A stretch of 64,000 bases of DNA from positions 9,267,476 to 9,331,475 of the forward strand of contig CM022665.1 in assembly GCA_012295275.1 (NCBI GenBank), in the 5' to 3' direction. Positions 56,201 to 63,039 of this stretch are shown here, piece by piece; position 1 is the stretch's first letter; each line of letters starts with the position of its first letter. This DNA comes from Chrysomallon squamiferum (taxonomy: Eukaryota; Mollusca; Gastropoda; Neomphalida; Peltospiridae). The notes beneath the pieces are model-generated. The model was given only the letters and a program-made list of their open reading frames with translations. It was not told where the DNA came from and ran no database searches. The position numbers and the translations under genes were made by a program.

Positions 56201-57647
56201 GCAAAGTGATAGAATTTTTTTTTAAATTATAAAATAATAACAGAAAAATTAACATTACTAATGTGGATGTTACATGGATTATCTACTGTTAACCATGTAT
56301 GCTGTGATTCATTTTACGGTCAGGGTTATTACTATGAATACCTTTTAAGAGATAGAATTTGTGAACAGTGTGAAAAGTCATCTGATTAGACATTTCAAAC
56401 CTTTAAATACATTTTTTTTTTTATCAGAGAAACATTTCTAACATTTCATGATTGTAATTTCTACATACATAACTAGTACACTACCACTATCAGTTGGTTA
56501 AAAAGGAGGCAAGAAGAAGTGACAACCCCAGAACATTAAAGAAATAAAGTGATGTTAAATAATGGTCTCAAGCTGCCAATGAGTAAATCCTCTATACATC
56601 TATATTTAGTAACAAAAGTGCAAAGTATAGAAATTACAACTGGTTTTTGTATAGAGAAATAAATTTACATAAATATGATTAATCAGAAGGCAAAGATCAA
56701 GATCCATAAATGGCATGTATGTATAAATATGTATTTAAAAAATTAATGTTCCATTTGAAATTGTTGTTTGCTGGATCAATCATTATTTCTAAGTTCTATA
56801 CTTTTTAATTATTATGTTGATTTCCTGATGGGTTTGTGTTCCATGAAAGTCATACTGCAGATTAATACATTATCTTTCATTTTCATACATATTATTTGAT
56901 TTCAGAGATTTTGTAACTGATTAAATTTTGGAACATTATTGTTGAAAACAGAAGATATTTATTTTGGCATCACAACTCAGAAGTGTAAAATAAGCCCTTA
57001 TTTTTCACTCACAAATTTACCACCCGGAGGAGTTTACACTTGAATTGCTTCCAACTGTTACAAAATGATATGAGGTTTAGGTTACATTATTTAAATGTAT
57101 TTGAAAATATCAAGATGTTCACATTATAATGTTTCATTGTGAAGAGCGCCAGTACAAAAGTGCTTAACAGGAAGGCCACACAAACCATTTCATAAATATA
57201 TAAACAATCGTAGCAAATGGTAAATGGGGAAATACTGAAATAGACCTTAGAATTTAGAAGTTAGACCAAATGTTGAAATGGCTTAAACTGTGGTAAAGTT
57301 ATGCCATGGAGATGTTTAAGTATTTCCGAAGTTTTTGGCTCCGTAAACGCAAGAAGCAGCTTTAGTACACTATCGAAGATTTATTTATTTATTTTTTTTA
57401 CCTGGTGGAGGGCAGTCAGGCCGTCAACATTTGCTGTGTTGATATCGGCACCCCTCTCCAAAAGTCTTTTCACTTCTTCCGTATCACTACTTGAACATGC
57501 TGCTAGAAATACACATCCGTCTTGAAACTGAACTTTTCGAGATTTTGCTTTGGGGACATCTGACTCCTTTGCGGTATCCGATTCCTCCCATCGTTTTAAT
57601 TGTTCGTGCCTTCTCATCAAGGCACTAACTTGTTTTTCGTCCGCCAT
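14740..57647 (-). CDS. PPP1R12A: Myosin phosphatase targeting subunit (MYPT1/Mbs type), full-length form
   Basis: 24 coding exons, in transcript order: 57647-57402, 53143-53013, 51972-51851, 51388-51229, 50847-50703, 49829-49755, 49562-49495, 46654-46482, 44761-44721, 43284-43126, 41557-41420, 40554-40387, 39548-39457, 37348-37046, 36741-36651, 36377-36117, 35305-35218, 35000-34794, 33074-32980, 32683-32612, 20748-20638, 20197-20003, 19557-19507, 14826-14740. All phases match, giving 1092 residues (human MYPT1 has about 1030). KVQF at 38-41 binds PP1 catalytic subunit; ankyrin repeats span about 43-290. RRST sites at Thr703 and Thr913 match human Thr696 and Thr853, the Rho-kinase inhibitory sites. 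Residues 980-1092 form the coiled coil/leucine zipper that binds cGMP-dependent kinase in vertebrates. The protein targets PP1 to myosin light chain and thereby relaxes actomyosin. Confidence 0.94.
14827..18860 (-). other. Sequence between the two alternative terminal exons
   Basis: Serves as an intron when exon 24b is used, and in part as 3' UTR when exon 24a is used. AT-rich, with many A or T tracts. No additional exon was recognised. Confidence 0.6.
15185..15230. repeat. (TA)n microsatellite
   Basis: 46 bp of TA repeats between the two alternative terminal exons of the MYPT gene. Confidence 0.95.
18861..18947 (-). CDS. PPP1R12A: MYPT exon 24a: proximal alternative leucine-zipper terminal exon
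   Basis: Acceptor TTTTACAG, then QMPKVKADNAKLKEDNRALS, RVVAKLSK and TAG. It is 29 codons including stop, the same length as exon 24b, with 15 of 28 residues identical after ungapped alignment and Val/Leu/Leu/Leu at heptad spacing. Phase 0 in. The TAG is followed at once by GTAATG, so it could be a last exon or be spliced on, leaving 24b as 3' UTR. Candidate minus-strand poly(A) signals lie near 18307 and 18374. Confidence 0.82.
   Translation of the reverse strand, partial: QMPKVKADNAKLKEDNRALSRVVAKLSK
19507..19557 (-). CDS. PPP1R12A: MYPT exon 23: coiled-coil continuation
   Basis: 17 codons, EKRALERRLSELEEELK, almost identical to 'ERRALERRISELEEELK' of vertebrate MYPT1. Phase 0 at both ends. 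The donor GTAAGT can join either terminal exon. Confidence 0.95.
20003..20197 (-). CDS. PPP1R12A: MYPT exon 22: main coiled coil
   Basis: 65 codons from LYEDERSVNDKLRKEIDHIT, through LEMKRLRKELEQTKRELREA, to TNDKR. It is highly charged with hydrophobic heptad positions, the coiled coil of the PRKG1-interacting region. The acceptor is TTTTGTAG and the donor GTACAA. Confidence 0.93.
20638..20748 (-). CDS. PPP1R12A: MYPT exon 21: joins both isoforms to the coiled coil
   Basis: TLSSRYGSSRYTSAVDRPSS then YSEFSRSTPALDTDYKK. The final DYKK with exon 22 LYE matches 'FKKLYEQ', the start of the vertebrate C-terminal coiled coil. It is phase 0 at both ends, so exon 20 and the alternative first exon can each splice to it. 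The acceptor (TTTTTTAG) is tandemly duplicated. Confidence 0.92.
20741..20808. repeat. 34-bp tandem duplication across a splice acceptor
   Basis: Two adjacent copies (20741-20774 and 20775-20808) differ at one base. Each contains a polypyrimidine tract, an AG and the first eight bases of exon 21 on the minus strand. The upstream copy reads TTTTTCAG, the one adjoining the exon TTTTTTAG. Use of the upstream site would add 34 nt and shift the frame to an early stop. Confidence 0.95.
20749..25784 (-). other. 5-kb intron before exon 21
   Basis: AT-rich. It contains the duplicated acceptor, a poly-A/ATAATA tract near 22290-22355, a CA stretch near 24981 and a TCTG repeat at 25125-25177. No exon was found. 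Confidence 0.7.
25125..25177. repeat. (TG)n(TCTG)n microsatellite
   Basis: Short TG run followed by about ten TCTG units, about 600 bp on the 3' side of the alternative first exon. Confidence 0.95.
25785..26069 (-). CDS. PPP1R12A: Alternative first coding exon: Ser/Gly/Tyr-rich 95 residues
   Basis: Begins MSYGSYRYGIGASSSLSGLG and contains 33 Ser, 23 Gly and 12 Tyr, with no Lys, Asp or Glu. [S/G]Y[S/G] motifs recur (GGSYGSSYSSPYSS). It ends GITSSLG in phase 0 at a GTTAGT donor, which joins exon 21. Upstream in the same frame is TGA (26085-26087) with no AG between it and the ATG. AGs just inside the exon would give the wrong phase after exon 20. It is therefore a first exon, not an internal one. 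Confidence 0.78.
27130..27174. repeat. (TA)n with poly-T tract
   Basis: TA repeat passing into an uninterrupted T run inside the MYPT intron. Confidence 0.9.
32130..32190. repeat. (CAGACA)n(CA)n microsatellite
   Basis: CAGACA hexamers passing into CA dinucleotides, about 420 bp downstream (in transcript direction) of exon 20. Confidence 0.92.
32612..32683 (-). CDS. PPP1R12A: MYPT exon 20: acidic linker
   Basis: 24 codons, NEEDKEGKENKQEESGKDDQ then VDSG. It corresponds to the acidic stretch after the vertebrate Thr853 site. A second possible donor (CAG before GTAGAT) lies 12 nt inside and would drop VDSG in frame. Confidence 0.88.
32980..33074 (-). CDS. PPP1R12A: MYPT exon 19: second inhibitory phosphorylation site (Thr913)
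   Basis: Encodes GHEEKKELSLVRARRARRER then RSTGIASYEPD. RRERRSTGIA matches 'PREKRRSTGVSFW' around human Thr853, the second Rho-kinase site. The Thr codon is at 33004-33006. The acceptor is TCTTGCAG and the donor GTAAGT. Confidence 0.94.
33075..34793 (-). other. Intron 18
   Basis: AT-rich; no exon seen. It contains a 47-bp tandem duplication at about 34120-34213 sharing TAGATAAATTCCTATCATAT, and an A-rich tract near the donor of exon 18. Confidence 0.75.
34794..35000 (-). CDS. PPP1R12A: MYPT exon 18: linker with YIPR motif
   Basis: Begins YIPRSQRNALSSSDISSLTT, reminiscent of vertebrate 'IPRRLASTSDI'. It then has RTSSLRRVR, a basophilic-kinase-like site, and an acidic/basic mixed tail. The acceptor is TTGACAG; the donor starts in a GTGTGTGTG run. 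Confidence 0.88.
35218..35305 (-). CDS. PPP1R12A: MYPT exon 17: Ser/Arg linker
   Basis: DDSRSSFRRSRDSMRDNSNS then FSSHTSDSI. It is Ser/Arg-rich and without a domain. The acceptor is GTTTCAG and the donor GTAAGT. Its last base starts a Ser codon completed by exon 18. Confidence 0.88.
35559..35597. repeat. Poly-A tract
   Basis: About 39 uninterrupted A on the plus strand (T on the coding strand), in the intron between exons 16 and 17. Confidence 0.95.
36117..36377 (-). CDS. PPP1R12A: MYPT exon 16: segment after the Thr703 site
   Basis: Starts GVALEDVEQAQESIKHSTTD, matching 'GVTLTDLQEAEKTI' directly after the vertebrate Thr696 site. It continues as an Asp/Lys/Arg/Ser-rich stretch to APSHRRCWEDRRD. 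87 codons in phase 0 at both ends. The acceptor is GTTCAG and the donor GTAAGT. Confidence 0.92.
36651..36741 (-). CDS. PPP1R12A: MYPT exon 15: first inhibitory phosphorylation site (Thr703)
   Basis: SYEPPKRDEEAETQRKARAK then RARETRRSTQ. It matches 'RDEESESQRKARSRQARQSRRSTQ' of human MYPT1, where Thr696 is phosphorylated by Rho kinase and blocks PP1. The Thr codon is at 36654-36656 and the donor GTCAGA follows the Gln codon. Confidence 0.94.
37046..37348 (-). CDS. PPP1R12A: MYPT exon 14: largest linker exon, SYG-rich then Thr-rich
   Basis: About 100 residues: HSFVSSYGQSATSPYRSLHS, YGSSYQSAYVPYYRRQQEQ, a charged helix-like piece, then a Thr/Val-rich run (TIPASVTTASTTIYTTATVT). The Thr/Val run parallels the Thr-rich tract before the Thr696 site of human MYPT1. 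The donor GTTCAT is weak, but the phase matches exon 15. Confidence 0.88.
37349..39456 (-). other. Intron 13
   Basis: Mostly AT-rich without exons. A stretch at about 38870-38960 is locally GC-richer (GGTGGCCTGCCCGGCCATTT) and may be a degraded repeat; its family was not recognised. Confidence 0.6.
39457..39548 (-). CDS. PPP1R12A: MYPT exon 13: Ser/Thr-rich linker
   Basis: Encodes DLNSSHRSVVSTSSLTASTS then EVTQDNRLSD. The acceptor is TTTCACAG and the donor GTATGC. Phase 0 in, two bases of an Arg codon out. Confidence 0.85.
40387..40554 (-). CDS. PPP1R12A: MYPT exon 12: conserved WRxxLRKTGS motif
   Basis: Contains HKWRAELRKTGSLNMVSGSV, matching 'WRLGLRKTGSYGALAE' of vertebrate MYPT1, and ends SASYIPRVRLVEN. 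Two in-frame donors are possible: GTGAGT after Asn (used here) and GTAAGA after YIPR, at 40404. They differ by six residues. The acceptor is GAACAG before GGAGC. Confidence 0.88.
41420..41557 (-). CDS. PPP1R12A: MYPT exon 11: Ser-rich linker
   Basis: 46 codons in phase 0 at both ends, starting ETPDKETPQSSKEISVSVKD and including RSSSAPSG. This corresponds loosely to the 'RSASSPR' area of vertebrate MYPT1. Sites are TTTTTCAAAG and GTATGC. Confidence 0.83.
43126..43284 (-). CDS. PPP1R12A: MYPT exon 10: linker
   Basis: 53 codons in phase 0 at both ends, starting PREQDNASSHSGVDIKRAEM and rich in Ser, Glu and Asp. It can be skipped without a frame change. No domain is seen. The acceptor is GCATGCAG and the donor GTAAGT. 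Confidence 0.83.
43490..43522. repeat. Poly-T tract
   Basis: 33 uninterrupted T on the plus strand in the intron upstream of exon 10. Confidence 0.95.
44192..44236. repeat. (TA)n(GA)n microsatellite
   Basis: TA repeat passing directly into GA repeat in the intron between exons 9 and 10. Confidence 0.93.
44721..44761 (-). CDS. PPP1R12A: MYPT exon 9: 41-nt small exon
   Basis: Encodes RKNELNKQTSIEK. It has good splice sites (TTATTTCAG and GTGAGT). At 41 nt, skipping would shift the frame, because exon 8 ends in phase 1 and exon 10 starts in phase 0. It is therefore probably constitutive. Confidence 0.8.
45340..45790 (+). pseudogene. Tc1/mariner-like transposase relic
   Basis: The open piece 45571-45702 reads NELTWPSRSLALNPIEHLWD, then EMDRHEHQHD and a stop. 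This is the WPxxSxDLNPIEHLWD block of Tc1-like transposases, whose Glu is the last catalytic residue. A QGNTRLHNAR segment near 45507 corresponds to the usual QDNARPH block but is in another frame and has Gly in place of the catalytic Asp. Downstream, about 45715-45790, comes a piece resembling the C-terminal part. Stops and frameshifts show it is inactive. It lies in the intron between exons 8 and 9, opposite to the host gene. Terminal inverted repeats were not found. Confidence 0.8.
46482..46654 (-). CDS. PPP1R12A: MYPT exon 8: basic motif then acidic linker
   Basis: With exon 7 it forms KRRSSVTRMSGDQKQ, a basophilic-kinase-like site, followed by a charged stretch ending EEETESEESGKEI. The acidic region resembles the Glu-rich linker after the ankyrin block in vertebrate MYPT1. 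The acceptor is TTTTTCAG and the donor GTAAGG. Confidence 0.88.
46655..49494 (-). other. Intron 7
   Basis: AT-rich, no exon seen. It contains the perfect hairpin at 48737-48809 and a less AT-rich patch at about 48090-48130 of unknown origin. Confidence 0.7.
48737..48809. repeat. Perfect 33-bp inverted repeat with 7-nt loop
   Basis: Left arm 48737-48769 starts TTGTATTAAAAATAATAATG and ends GATCTGCATCC. The right arm, 48777-48809, is its exact reverse complement. The loop is ATTTCCA. Pairing stops sharply at both ends. It would form a hairpin in RNA of either strand. No coding potential. Confidence 0.97.
49495..49562 (-). CDS. PPP1R12A: MYPT exon 7: start of linker
   Basis: LKNKAAEKDQEIIQSKTQSG followed by KR. 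It begins the low-homology linker. Assignment rests on splice sites (acceptor TTTAAAG, donor GTATGT) and on phase matching exons 6 and 8. Confidence 0.85.
49755..49829 (-). CDS. PPP1R12A: MYPT exon 6: last ankyrin repeat
   Basis: 25 codons, GLTAFDIADTEMVSLLEDLK then KKQIQ. It matches 'GQTAFDVADEDILGYLEELQKKQN' of vertebrate MYPT and ends the PP1-wrapping ankyrin block. The donor is GTTTGC. Confidence 0.94.
50703..50847 (-). CDS. PPP1R12A: MYPT exon 5: ankyrin repeat
   Basis: Encodes VLLQAGVDINAEDHDGWTPL and HAAAHWGQNEACILLVENMC. The DGWTPLHAAAHWG signature is the most conserved ankyrin segment of the family. The acceptor TTTTTTCAG follows a T tract and the donor is GTATGA. Confidence 0.95.
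51229..51388 (-). CDS. PPP1R12A: MYPT exon 4: inter-repeat helix and ankyrin repeat
   Basis: Encodes IDAEAARRNEEERMLMDANQ, then WLNSRLVKERK, then SGASALHVAASKGYIKVM. This matches the helical insert and following repeat of MYPT1 ('RQWLNSG...SGGTALHVAAAKGY'). The acceptor is ACTTAG and the donor GTAAGT. Confidence 0.95.
51851..51972 (-). CDS. PPP1R12A: MYPT exon 3: ankyrin region
   Basis: Encodes YLIKEGANIAAVNNDGDLPI and on to MNKQ. It corresponds to the vertebrate 'FLIGQGAHVGAVNSEGDTPLDIAEEE' region. The acceptor is TTGCAG and the donor GTTTGT. A Gly codon is split at the downstream junction. Confidence 0.94.
53013..53143 (-). CDS. PPP1R12A: MYPT exon 2: ankyrin repeat
   Basis: Begins ACIDDNLEMVEFLVANGADV and continues DNEGWTPLHATASCGFTEIA. 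It is near-identical in pattern to the second ankyrin repeat of MYPT1. The acceptor TTTTTTCAG is strong and the donor is GTACTC. Phase 0 in, two bases of an Arg codon out. Confidence 0.95.
53144..57401 (-). other. Intron 1 (4.3 kb)
   Basis: Uniformly AT-rich with scattered homopolymers. No exon, repeat family or regulatory site was recognised. First introns often carry enhancers, but nothing here can be pointed to. Confidence 0.7.
57402..57647 (-). CDS. PPP1R12A: MYPT exon 1: start, PP1-binding motif, first ankyrin repeat
   Basis: 82 codons: MADEKQVSALMRRHEQLKRW, then a basic stretch leading to KVQF, the RVxF-type PP1 docking motif (KVKF in human). Next comes CVFLAACSSSDTEEVKRLLE and the end of the repeat, ANVDGLTALHQ. 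The ATG context AACATGG is strong, and the residue match to the vertebrate start supports this choice over an in-frame ATG 21 codons upstream. The donor is GTAAAA. Confidence 0.95.
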
Positions 57648-57650
57648 GTT
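57639..57650 (-). promoter_or_regulatory. YY1-like motif overlapping the MYPT start codon
   Basis: On the minus strand AACATGGCGGAC, close to the YY1 consensus AANATGGCGGC. YY1 sites of this kind are common just downstream of transcription starts of housekeeping genes and can include the ATG. One mismatch; function is inference. Confidence 0.35.
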
Positions 57651-57746
57651 AGGCCGAGTCCTTCCACAAGAAGCGACCGAAAACGAGGCAAGCCATCTAT
57701 CGGCGGTCATTGAAACTAACTTGTTCAAGGTGGAGAGTATTCGTCG

Positions 57747-57753
57747 TTATATA
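57747..57753 (-). promoter_or_regulatory. Possible TATA box of the MYPT gene
   Basis: Minus-strand TATATAA about 100 bases upstream of the start codon. It would place transcription start near 57720, giving a 5' UTR of about 75 nt with one upstream in-frame ATG. In DNA this AT-rich, chance matches are frequent. Confidence 0.3.
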
Positions 57754-58063
57754 CAGTACATAACTTAATTAAATAGCACATATTACCGTAAATAATAATA
57801 ATAATTGTATAAATTAAAATTAAAATATAAGCATCAACATCTGTTAATTATTTTCATTCACACTTTTATATAAATAGTTTGTTGGTGGAATAGGGAAATA
57901 CAGTTAGCATAAAATAATAATTAGCGGGGAGTTTTTAAGAATTTTGTTTAACTAAAAAATTGCAAATACACCATCCTAACAGGCATTAAAAGACATTTCT
58001 AAATCGCTTCTTTTCGCATTGCTGTGGTGTTTCATTATAGAAAAATATTTAGGCTGAAGTATT

Positions 58064-58064
<1 letters not shown>

Positions 58065-58120
<56 letters not shown>
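58065..58120. repeat. (CT)n microsatellite
   Basis: 56 bp of CT repeats about 420 bp upstream of the MYPT start codon. A frame through it encodes only Leu/Ser. Confidence 0.97.
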
Positions 58121-58126
<6 letters not shown>

Positions 58127-59752
58127 TCTAGCATTAAGAAAAATTAGTTACTGTATTATCTTGAAAATTCAACCTTATTATCATCAGTTGCATTTCGTTA
58201 CCTGGATTATATTAGTTAACAATACTGTCACTTTAATTCATTCATTCATTCTTCTCTCCTTATTGTTTTTCATTAACACAATCTCCATTATAAACATGAA
58301 AATAAATTAAATTAAATTAATAAATATGTCATCATTAGTATTATTAACCAACGATTTGCAAAATATTAATTTTATAAGAGCAAATTAAAACAGAACTGAG
58401 GAGTAAACAAATACTCTGAAAGATGGTGGTTCACTCTATAAAGTATAAGCATCAAAACCTTTCAAATTAATTTACCGCCTATTTAGTCCAGGAGTTTTCA
58501 AAATGTTGAATATTTATAAAATTAAATATAAATCCAGCTGCAGTCAGCTAGCTGTTCAGTTTATATATATAGATAGATAGATAGATAGATGTATATGTAT
58601 ATGTATATATCCACACACAATCAAAACCAAAACGAATGGAAAGCGAGTGCATAAATCAGTTAGGCAAAGTACTTCATTAGACGAGATTTCCATAAAGAGT
58701 TACAGTTCTTGGCTTCGGTAAATGTAAAGAAAAAAAATCATGCATTGACCGTCAATTAGGCCTAGGCAAAGGGAGTGTATGGATGTAATTTATTAATTAT
58801 TCACGCCCGTACGCAGAGTGTATGCGAGGGTTGCGTACGCCGTGGTCTGTCCGTAAATAATAATAATAATAATAATAATAAACCTAAAAAAAAAAAAAAA
58901 AAAAAAAATAGTCTGACGATGTGAACTGTATGCAGTTTTTGCAGTTGTGGCGGTTTCATGACATAACACATAATAGAAATATGACATAACGTAACCTTTG
59001 TCGCTAATTTTTAGCGCGGATCTGTCATGATCGACATTAACTTCATTATCTCACTGTATAACATTTGACATATTTTGAGGCAAAGAAACATTTCAGCTTT
59101 ACTTCCCAGAACGCAGGAAAATGCACCTCTTACATTCAAATTTTTAAAACAGTTCGGTGAGGGGCTTGCCCCTAGCCACTCTGGCACTCTAAGCCGTCGA
59201 TTACACCCTCCCATATTAATATTTACACGTACTTGTTACAGTTATTAATATGTAATCTTTACTTCAGGAGTTTCAAAAAAGTAAAGAAAACTGTTAGCGC
59301 AGAGATTACATCAGAGTATTAGTAATAAATTTAAACTCTAAGTTATTTTTTATTTTATCTTATTTTTTATTTTTTAAATTAGGAAAGGTCACAAACAGAC
59401 CGAAGAGGAGGTGAGGTGGTGAAATAATTTAAATATATTTGAAAAGGGAGATTTTAATATTCAAATATCTGAAGAGAAAGAGACTTTTCCATTTTGAAAA
59501 TACGCTTTAGATTTAATATTATTGTACACATAAATATATATATATATATAACATTTACAAAGTAAACTCAGTATATTGCAGTAACAACCTAGTAAATCCG
59601 GATTCAAAGCTTTTCAGAAGATAATATATATAAAACGTTTTGGGACTGGTAAATCTAGTTTAGTTGTCTTATAAGATATTTATGATTATAGTAATAATCA
59701 TTTTGAAATTAAAAATCAGATTAAAAAAATGTAATTATTTTTTAATTAATTA

Positions 59753-59756
<4 letters not shown>

Positions 59757-59802
<46 letters not shown>
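59757..59802. repeat. (TTA)n trinucleotide repeat
   Basis: About fifteen TTA/ATT units in the upstream flank. Confidence 0.95.
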
Positions 59803-60896
59803 TTAAAATCTCCTGGTAATGTAATAGGAACAATTTATTTTTTGTTTGTAATAATAATAATAATAATAAAGAAATATGGTTTTATAAAAGACATTCGCTG
59901 ATGGATTTGAAGTGCAACAGAAGTGCACAGAATTATACCTAGTAGTTCGTTTTGAAAATTATATATTTGATGTCAAAGATTACTTTTTATCTAATCAATA
60001 AAATTATACTGCATATTTGATTTGTATTAGAAATAACAATATAAAACGTATTGAACAAACCACCACCCTTTGATCCACACATACTACAAAACTCCATCAA
60101 AAGCCGATGGAGTGGTGAGCGTCTCATCTTCGGGTCATTTGGGACTGACAGACGAACGATTTTCGAAAGTTGGCTAGCGTAATAACAAACACGATTCTTC
60201 GCAGACATTATAATTATGGACATGTTATTTATTTATTTATTTATTTATTCCGATAGTGGTTACTGATTTTACAAACTGTCGATAAATCTACCGACATCCA
60301 TCTCGCGACCACAATATACAGCCAACTAAAACACGCACAAAAACTTTTTATGTAAGGTCAAATCAATTAGGAAAACATTCTTGGTAAAAACATAAATTGA
60401 GGATATGTCTGGAGAACAATCAATTCTGGACTAACTAAAAATTAGGATTTTGTTAATAATTTACAAAATAATTCACAACATCTTTGCGACTGGAGATTGC
60501 ACACGCTGCAGTACAGATTGCATGCAATGACGAGGACACAGTCTTGCAGGCCTTTTTCATCTGCTCGAGAACGACTATTCATTAACTATGTAGATTATAT
60601 TCTTCAAAAACTCTTTGGTACTGATTTCATATTATATTACCTTTAAAATTACATTTGAAATATTATATTTATAAACTCGAAAATATTTCTCTGGGGCAAA
60701 ATAACTAAAACAATTTGGGCTTCATGTAAAACGTTAAAAGAAAACAAAACTTATACTCTGATGTCCCTTTTTAAATAATGTATGAACAGAGTGCATTTGA
60801 ACAACCGCATCGGAAAGAAATATTACAGTTACCGGATTATATTTGCAACATGCACGAAAGGCTTTGAATTACAAACATAAATCTAAGATCTACAAG

Positions 60897-60936
<40 letters not shown>
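60897..60936. repeat. Poly-A tract
   Basis: 40 uninterrupted A within the first unit of the tandem array. Confidence 0.97.
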
Positions 60937-60938
<2 letters not shown>

Positions 60939-62533
60939 AACAACAAAGTATTACTTTTTTTTGTATTCAGAATGAGGTAAAACTAACTGAACATGTAATT
61001 TCGTCACACTTATTTCTCGTTTAATAATTGGACCGAAACATGAATAATTAATAAAACTGAATTTCAACCTAGTCTGTAATAAAAATATATGAATTAAAAT
61101 AATAATAATAATTTTTAAATTAATATTTGTAAGTTAGAATGTTTTATATAACCTTGACGGAATTACATGTTCAAAGTTACTGTTATGTCTCACAACTCAC
61201 CTGGAGTCTTGACACGTCATTTTGACGGTTAATGTTTAAGCATTAAAATTTATTAATATTTATTAATGTGCAGTGAACTGTTGTTTACACAGATATTTTG
61301 ACATAGCCGATATACAATAGAGGACAAATTAATCGTCAAAAATATATCTGGCTTTTATTTTATTTTTCATTTCTAATTTACTGGTGCTATGACAGCATTC
61401 TTGTAATATGCACGAAAGACTCTGAAATACAGATATAATAACTGCAGTTTCTACCAAAATAGTAATAACAAAGAAAAAAATAAAATAAAATAAGAAGAAA
61501 AATTAAGAAACAAAGTATTACTTTTATCGCATAGATAACACGCTTCCAGCCTGATTCTGACACGTCAGATTTGGAATGAAAGATTTCAATTTTTTTTTTT
61601 TCCCCCCGTTTTGTTTTGTTTTCAAACGCTCTCGCAAGGTTACGCATGCGTAAATACCATATGCACTCATATGAACATGGCACAGTGTTTTAAATCATTA
61701 ACAGATATCATTTTAGACGTAATAATACAAAATTTATGTTGGGTAATCATATATTTATAAATTTCAGTAAGTTAGTATTCAGAATGAAGTAAAAATTAAT
61801 GAACACGTAATTTCGTCACACTTATTTCTCATTTAATAATTAGACTGACATGAATAATTAATAAAATTGAATTTCAACCTATTTTGTAATAACTATATTA
61901 ATAACATTTTTATATATTTGTAAGTTACATTTTTTTTATATAACCTTGACGGAATTACATGTTCATAATTCAGTTACGGTTATATCTCAAAACCTCACCT
62001 TGACACGTCATTTTGACGGTTAATGTTTAAATATTAAAATTTATTAATGTCCAGTGAAACTGTTGTTTAGATTTATATTTTGACAAAGCAAATATACAAT
62101 AGAAAACAAATAAATTGTTAAATATTTATCTGGCTTTTTTCTTGTTTGTTTCATTTCTAAGTTACTGCTGCTATGACAGTATCCTCGCAACACGCCCGAA
62201 AGACTCTGAAATAGAGATATAACAACTGCAATATCTATGGCAATAATAACAATGATAAAGAAAACAAAAATTATTTTTATTTTTTTTTTTTTTTTTTTTT
62301 TTAGAAAGTAGAAAAAAAGAAAAAAGAAAAAAAGAAACAAAGTATTACTTTTATCACGAATATAACGCACTTCCTGCCCGATCCTGCCATGTCAAATTTG
62401 ATGGAAAAAATCTGTGCTCTGTTGGAATGCACATTTCAGAGTTGGTCCGTATCGTTTCGTTTTCAAATCATCGCACGAAGTTGCGCATGCGTAAATATCA
62501 CATGCGCTCAAGTGAAGGTGGCGCAGTATTTTC

Positions 62534-62645
62534 AAGTTTTGCAATATTTTTAATCAGCATATATCATTTTAGAATTGATTGCATTAGGAAGGCATACGTA
62601 TTTAAAAGTTTTGCAATATTTTTAATTAGCATATATCATTTTAGA
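62534..62645. repeat. Short internal duplication in the third array unit
   Basis: A segment AAGTTTTGCAATATTTTTAA followed by TnAGCATATATCATTTTAGA occurs twice, separated by GGAAGGCATACGTATTTAAA. The separating piece reappears at about 63230-63270, outside the array. Confidence 0.85.
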
Positions 62646-62955
62646 GGTAAAAATACAAAGTTTATTTTCGGTAATAAAATATTTATACATTATTCTGTAT
62701 TTAACATCAATAAATTATCATTCTGAATGAGATAAAAATGAGTGAATGTGTATTTTCGTTGTACTTATTGTAACATGGACCAACTCATTGTTTGCATACG
62801 TAATAGTACGTATTAGAAGTTGAATGCTTTTTGTTTTAACGAAAAAGAGTGAAAATTTAATTTTTAACTAATGCTTTAGCAGAATAACTTGTCCACATTA
62901 TGGTACCTAATGACAATAGTCATCTTCATAGTCATGCGCCAGTGTGTGAAAAAAA

Positions 62956-62959
<4 letters not shown>

Positions 62960-63024
<65 letters not shown>
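62960..63024. repeat. (TA)n microsatellite
   Basis: About 65 bp of TA repeat with one phase slip, followed by a T run. Confidence 0.95.

Positions 63025-63039
<15 letters not shown>

Larger units (their letters stand above)
57754..60830. other. Upstream flank of the MYPT gene
   Basis: No gene is recognised. It holds a CT microsatellite, a GATA-like tetranucleotide run (58570-58590), ATA and TTA trinucleotide repeats, and two CG-containing patches (about 58800-59220 and 60050-60330). Minus-strand frames in those patches (59011-59214 and 59987-60223) have no visible domain. They may be fragments of an old repeat. Confidence 0.55.
60840..62760. repeat. Degenerate tandem array of about 0.8-kb units (three copies)
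   Basis: Landmarks recur in the same order. CGAAAG-x-CTnTGAA occurs at 60854, 61413 and 62197. The block GTATTCAGAATGA..TAATTTCGTCACACTT occurs at 60963 and 61775, with a diverged form at 62719. GACACGTCATTTTGACGGTT occurs at about 61210 and 61997. The first unit lacks about 250 bp present in the others. Each full unit includes a CG-rich palindrome (ACGCATGCGT near 61650, GCGCATGCGT near 62485). No coding frame is conserved. Confidence 0.85.

Noticed and set aside
58062-58310. Leu/Ser-rich frame starting in the CT repeat
   Set aside because: Product of the dinucleotide repeat; no conserved part.
62044-62370. 108-codon minus-strand frame in the tandem array
   Set aside because: It runs through poly-A/T and is not conserved in the other array units.
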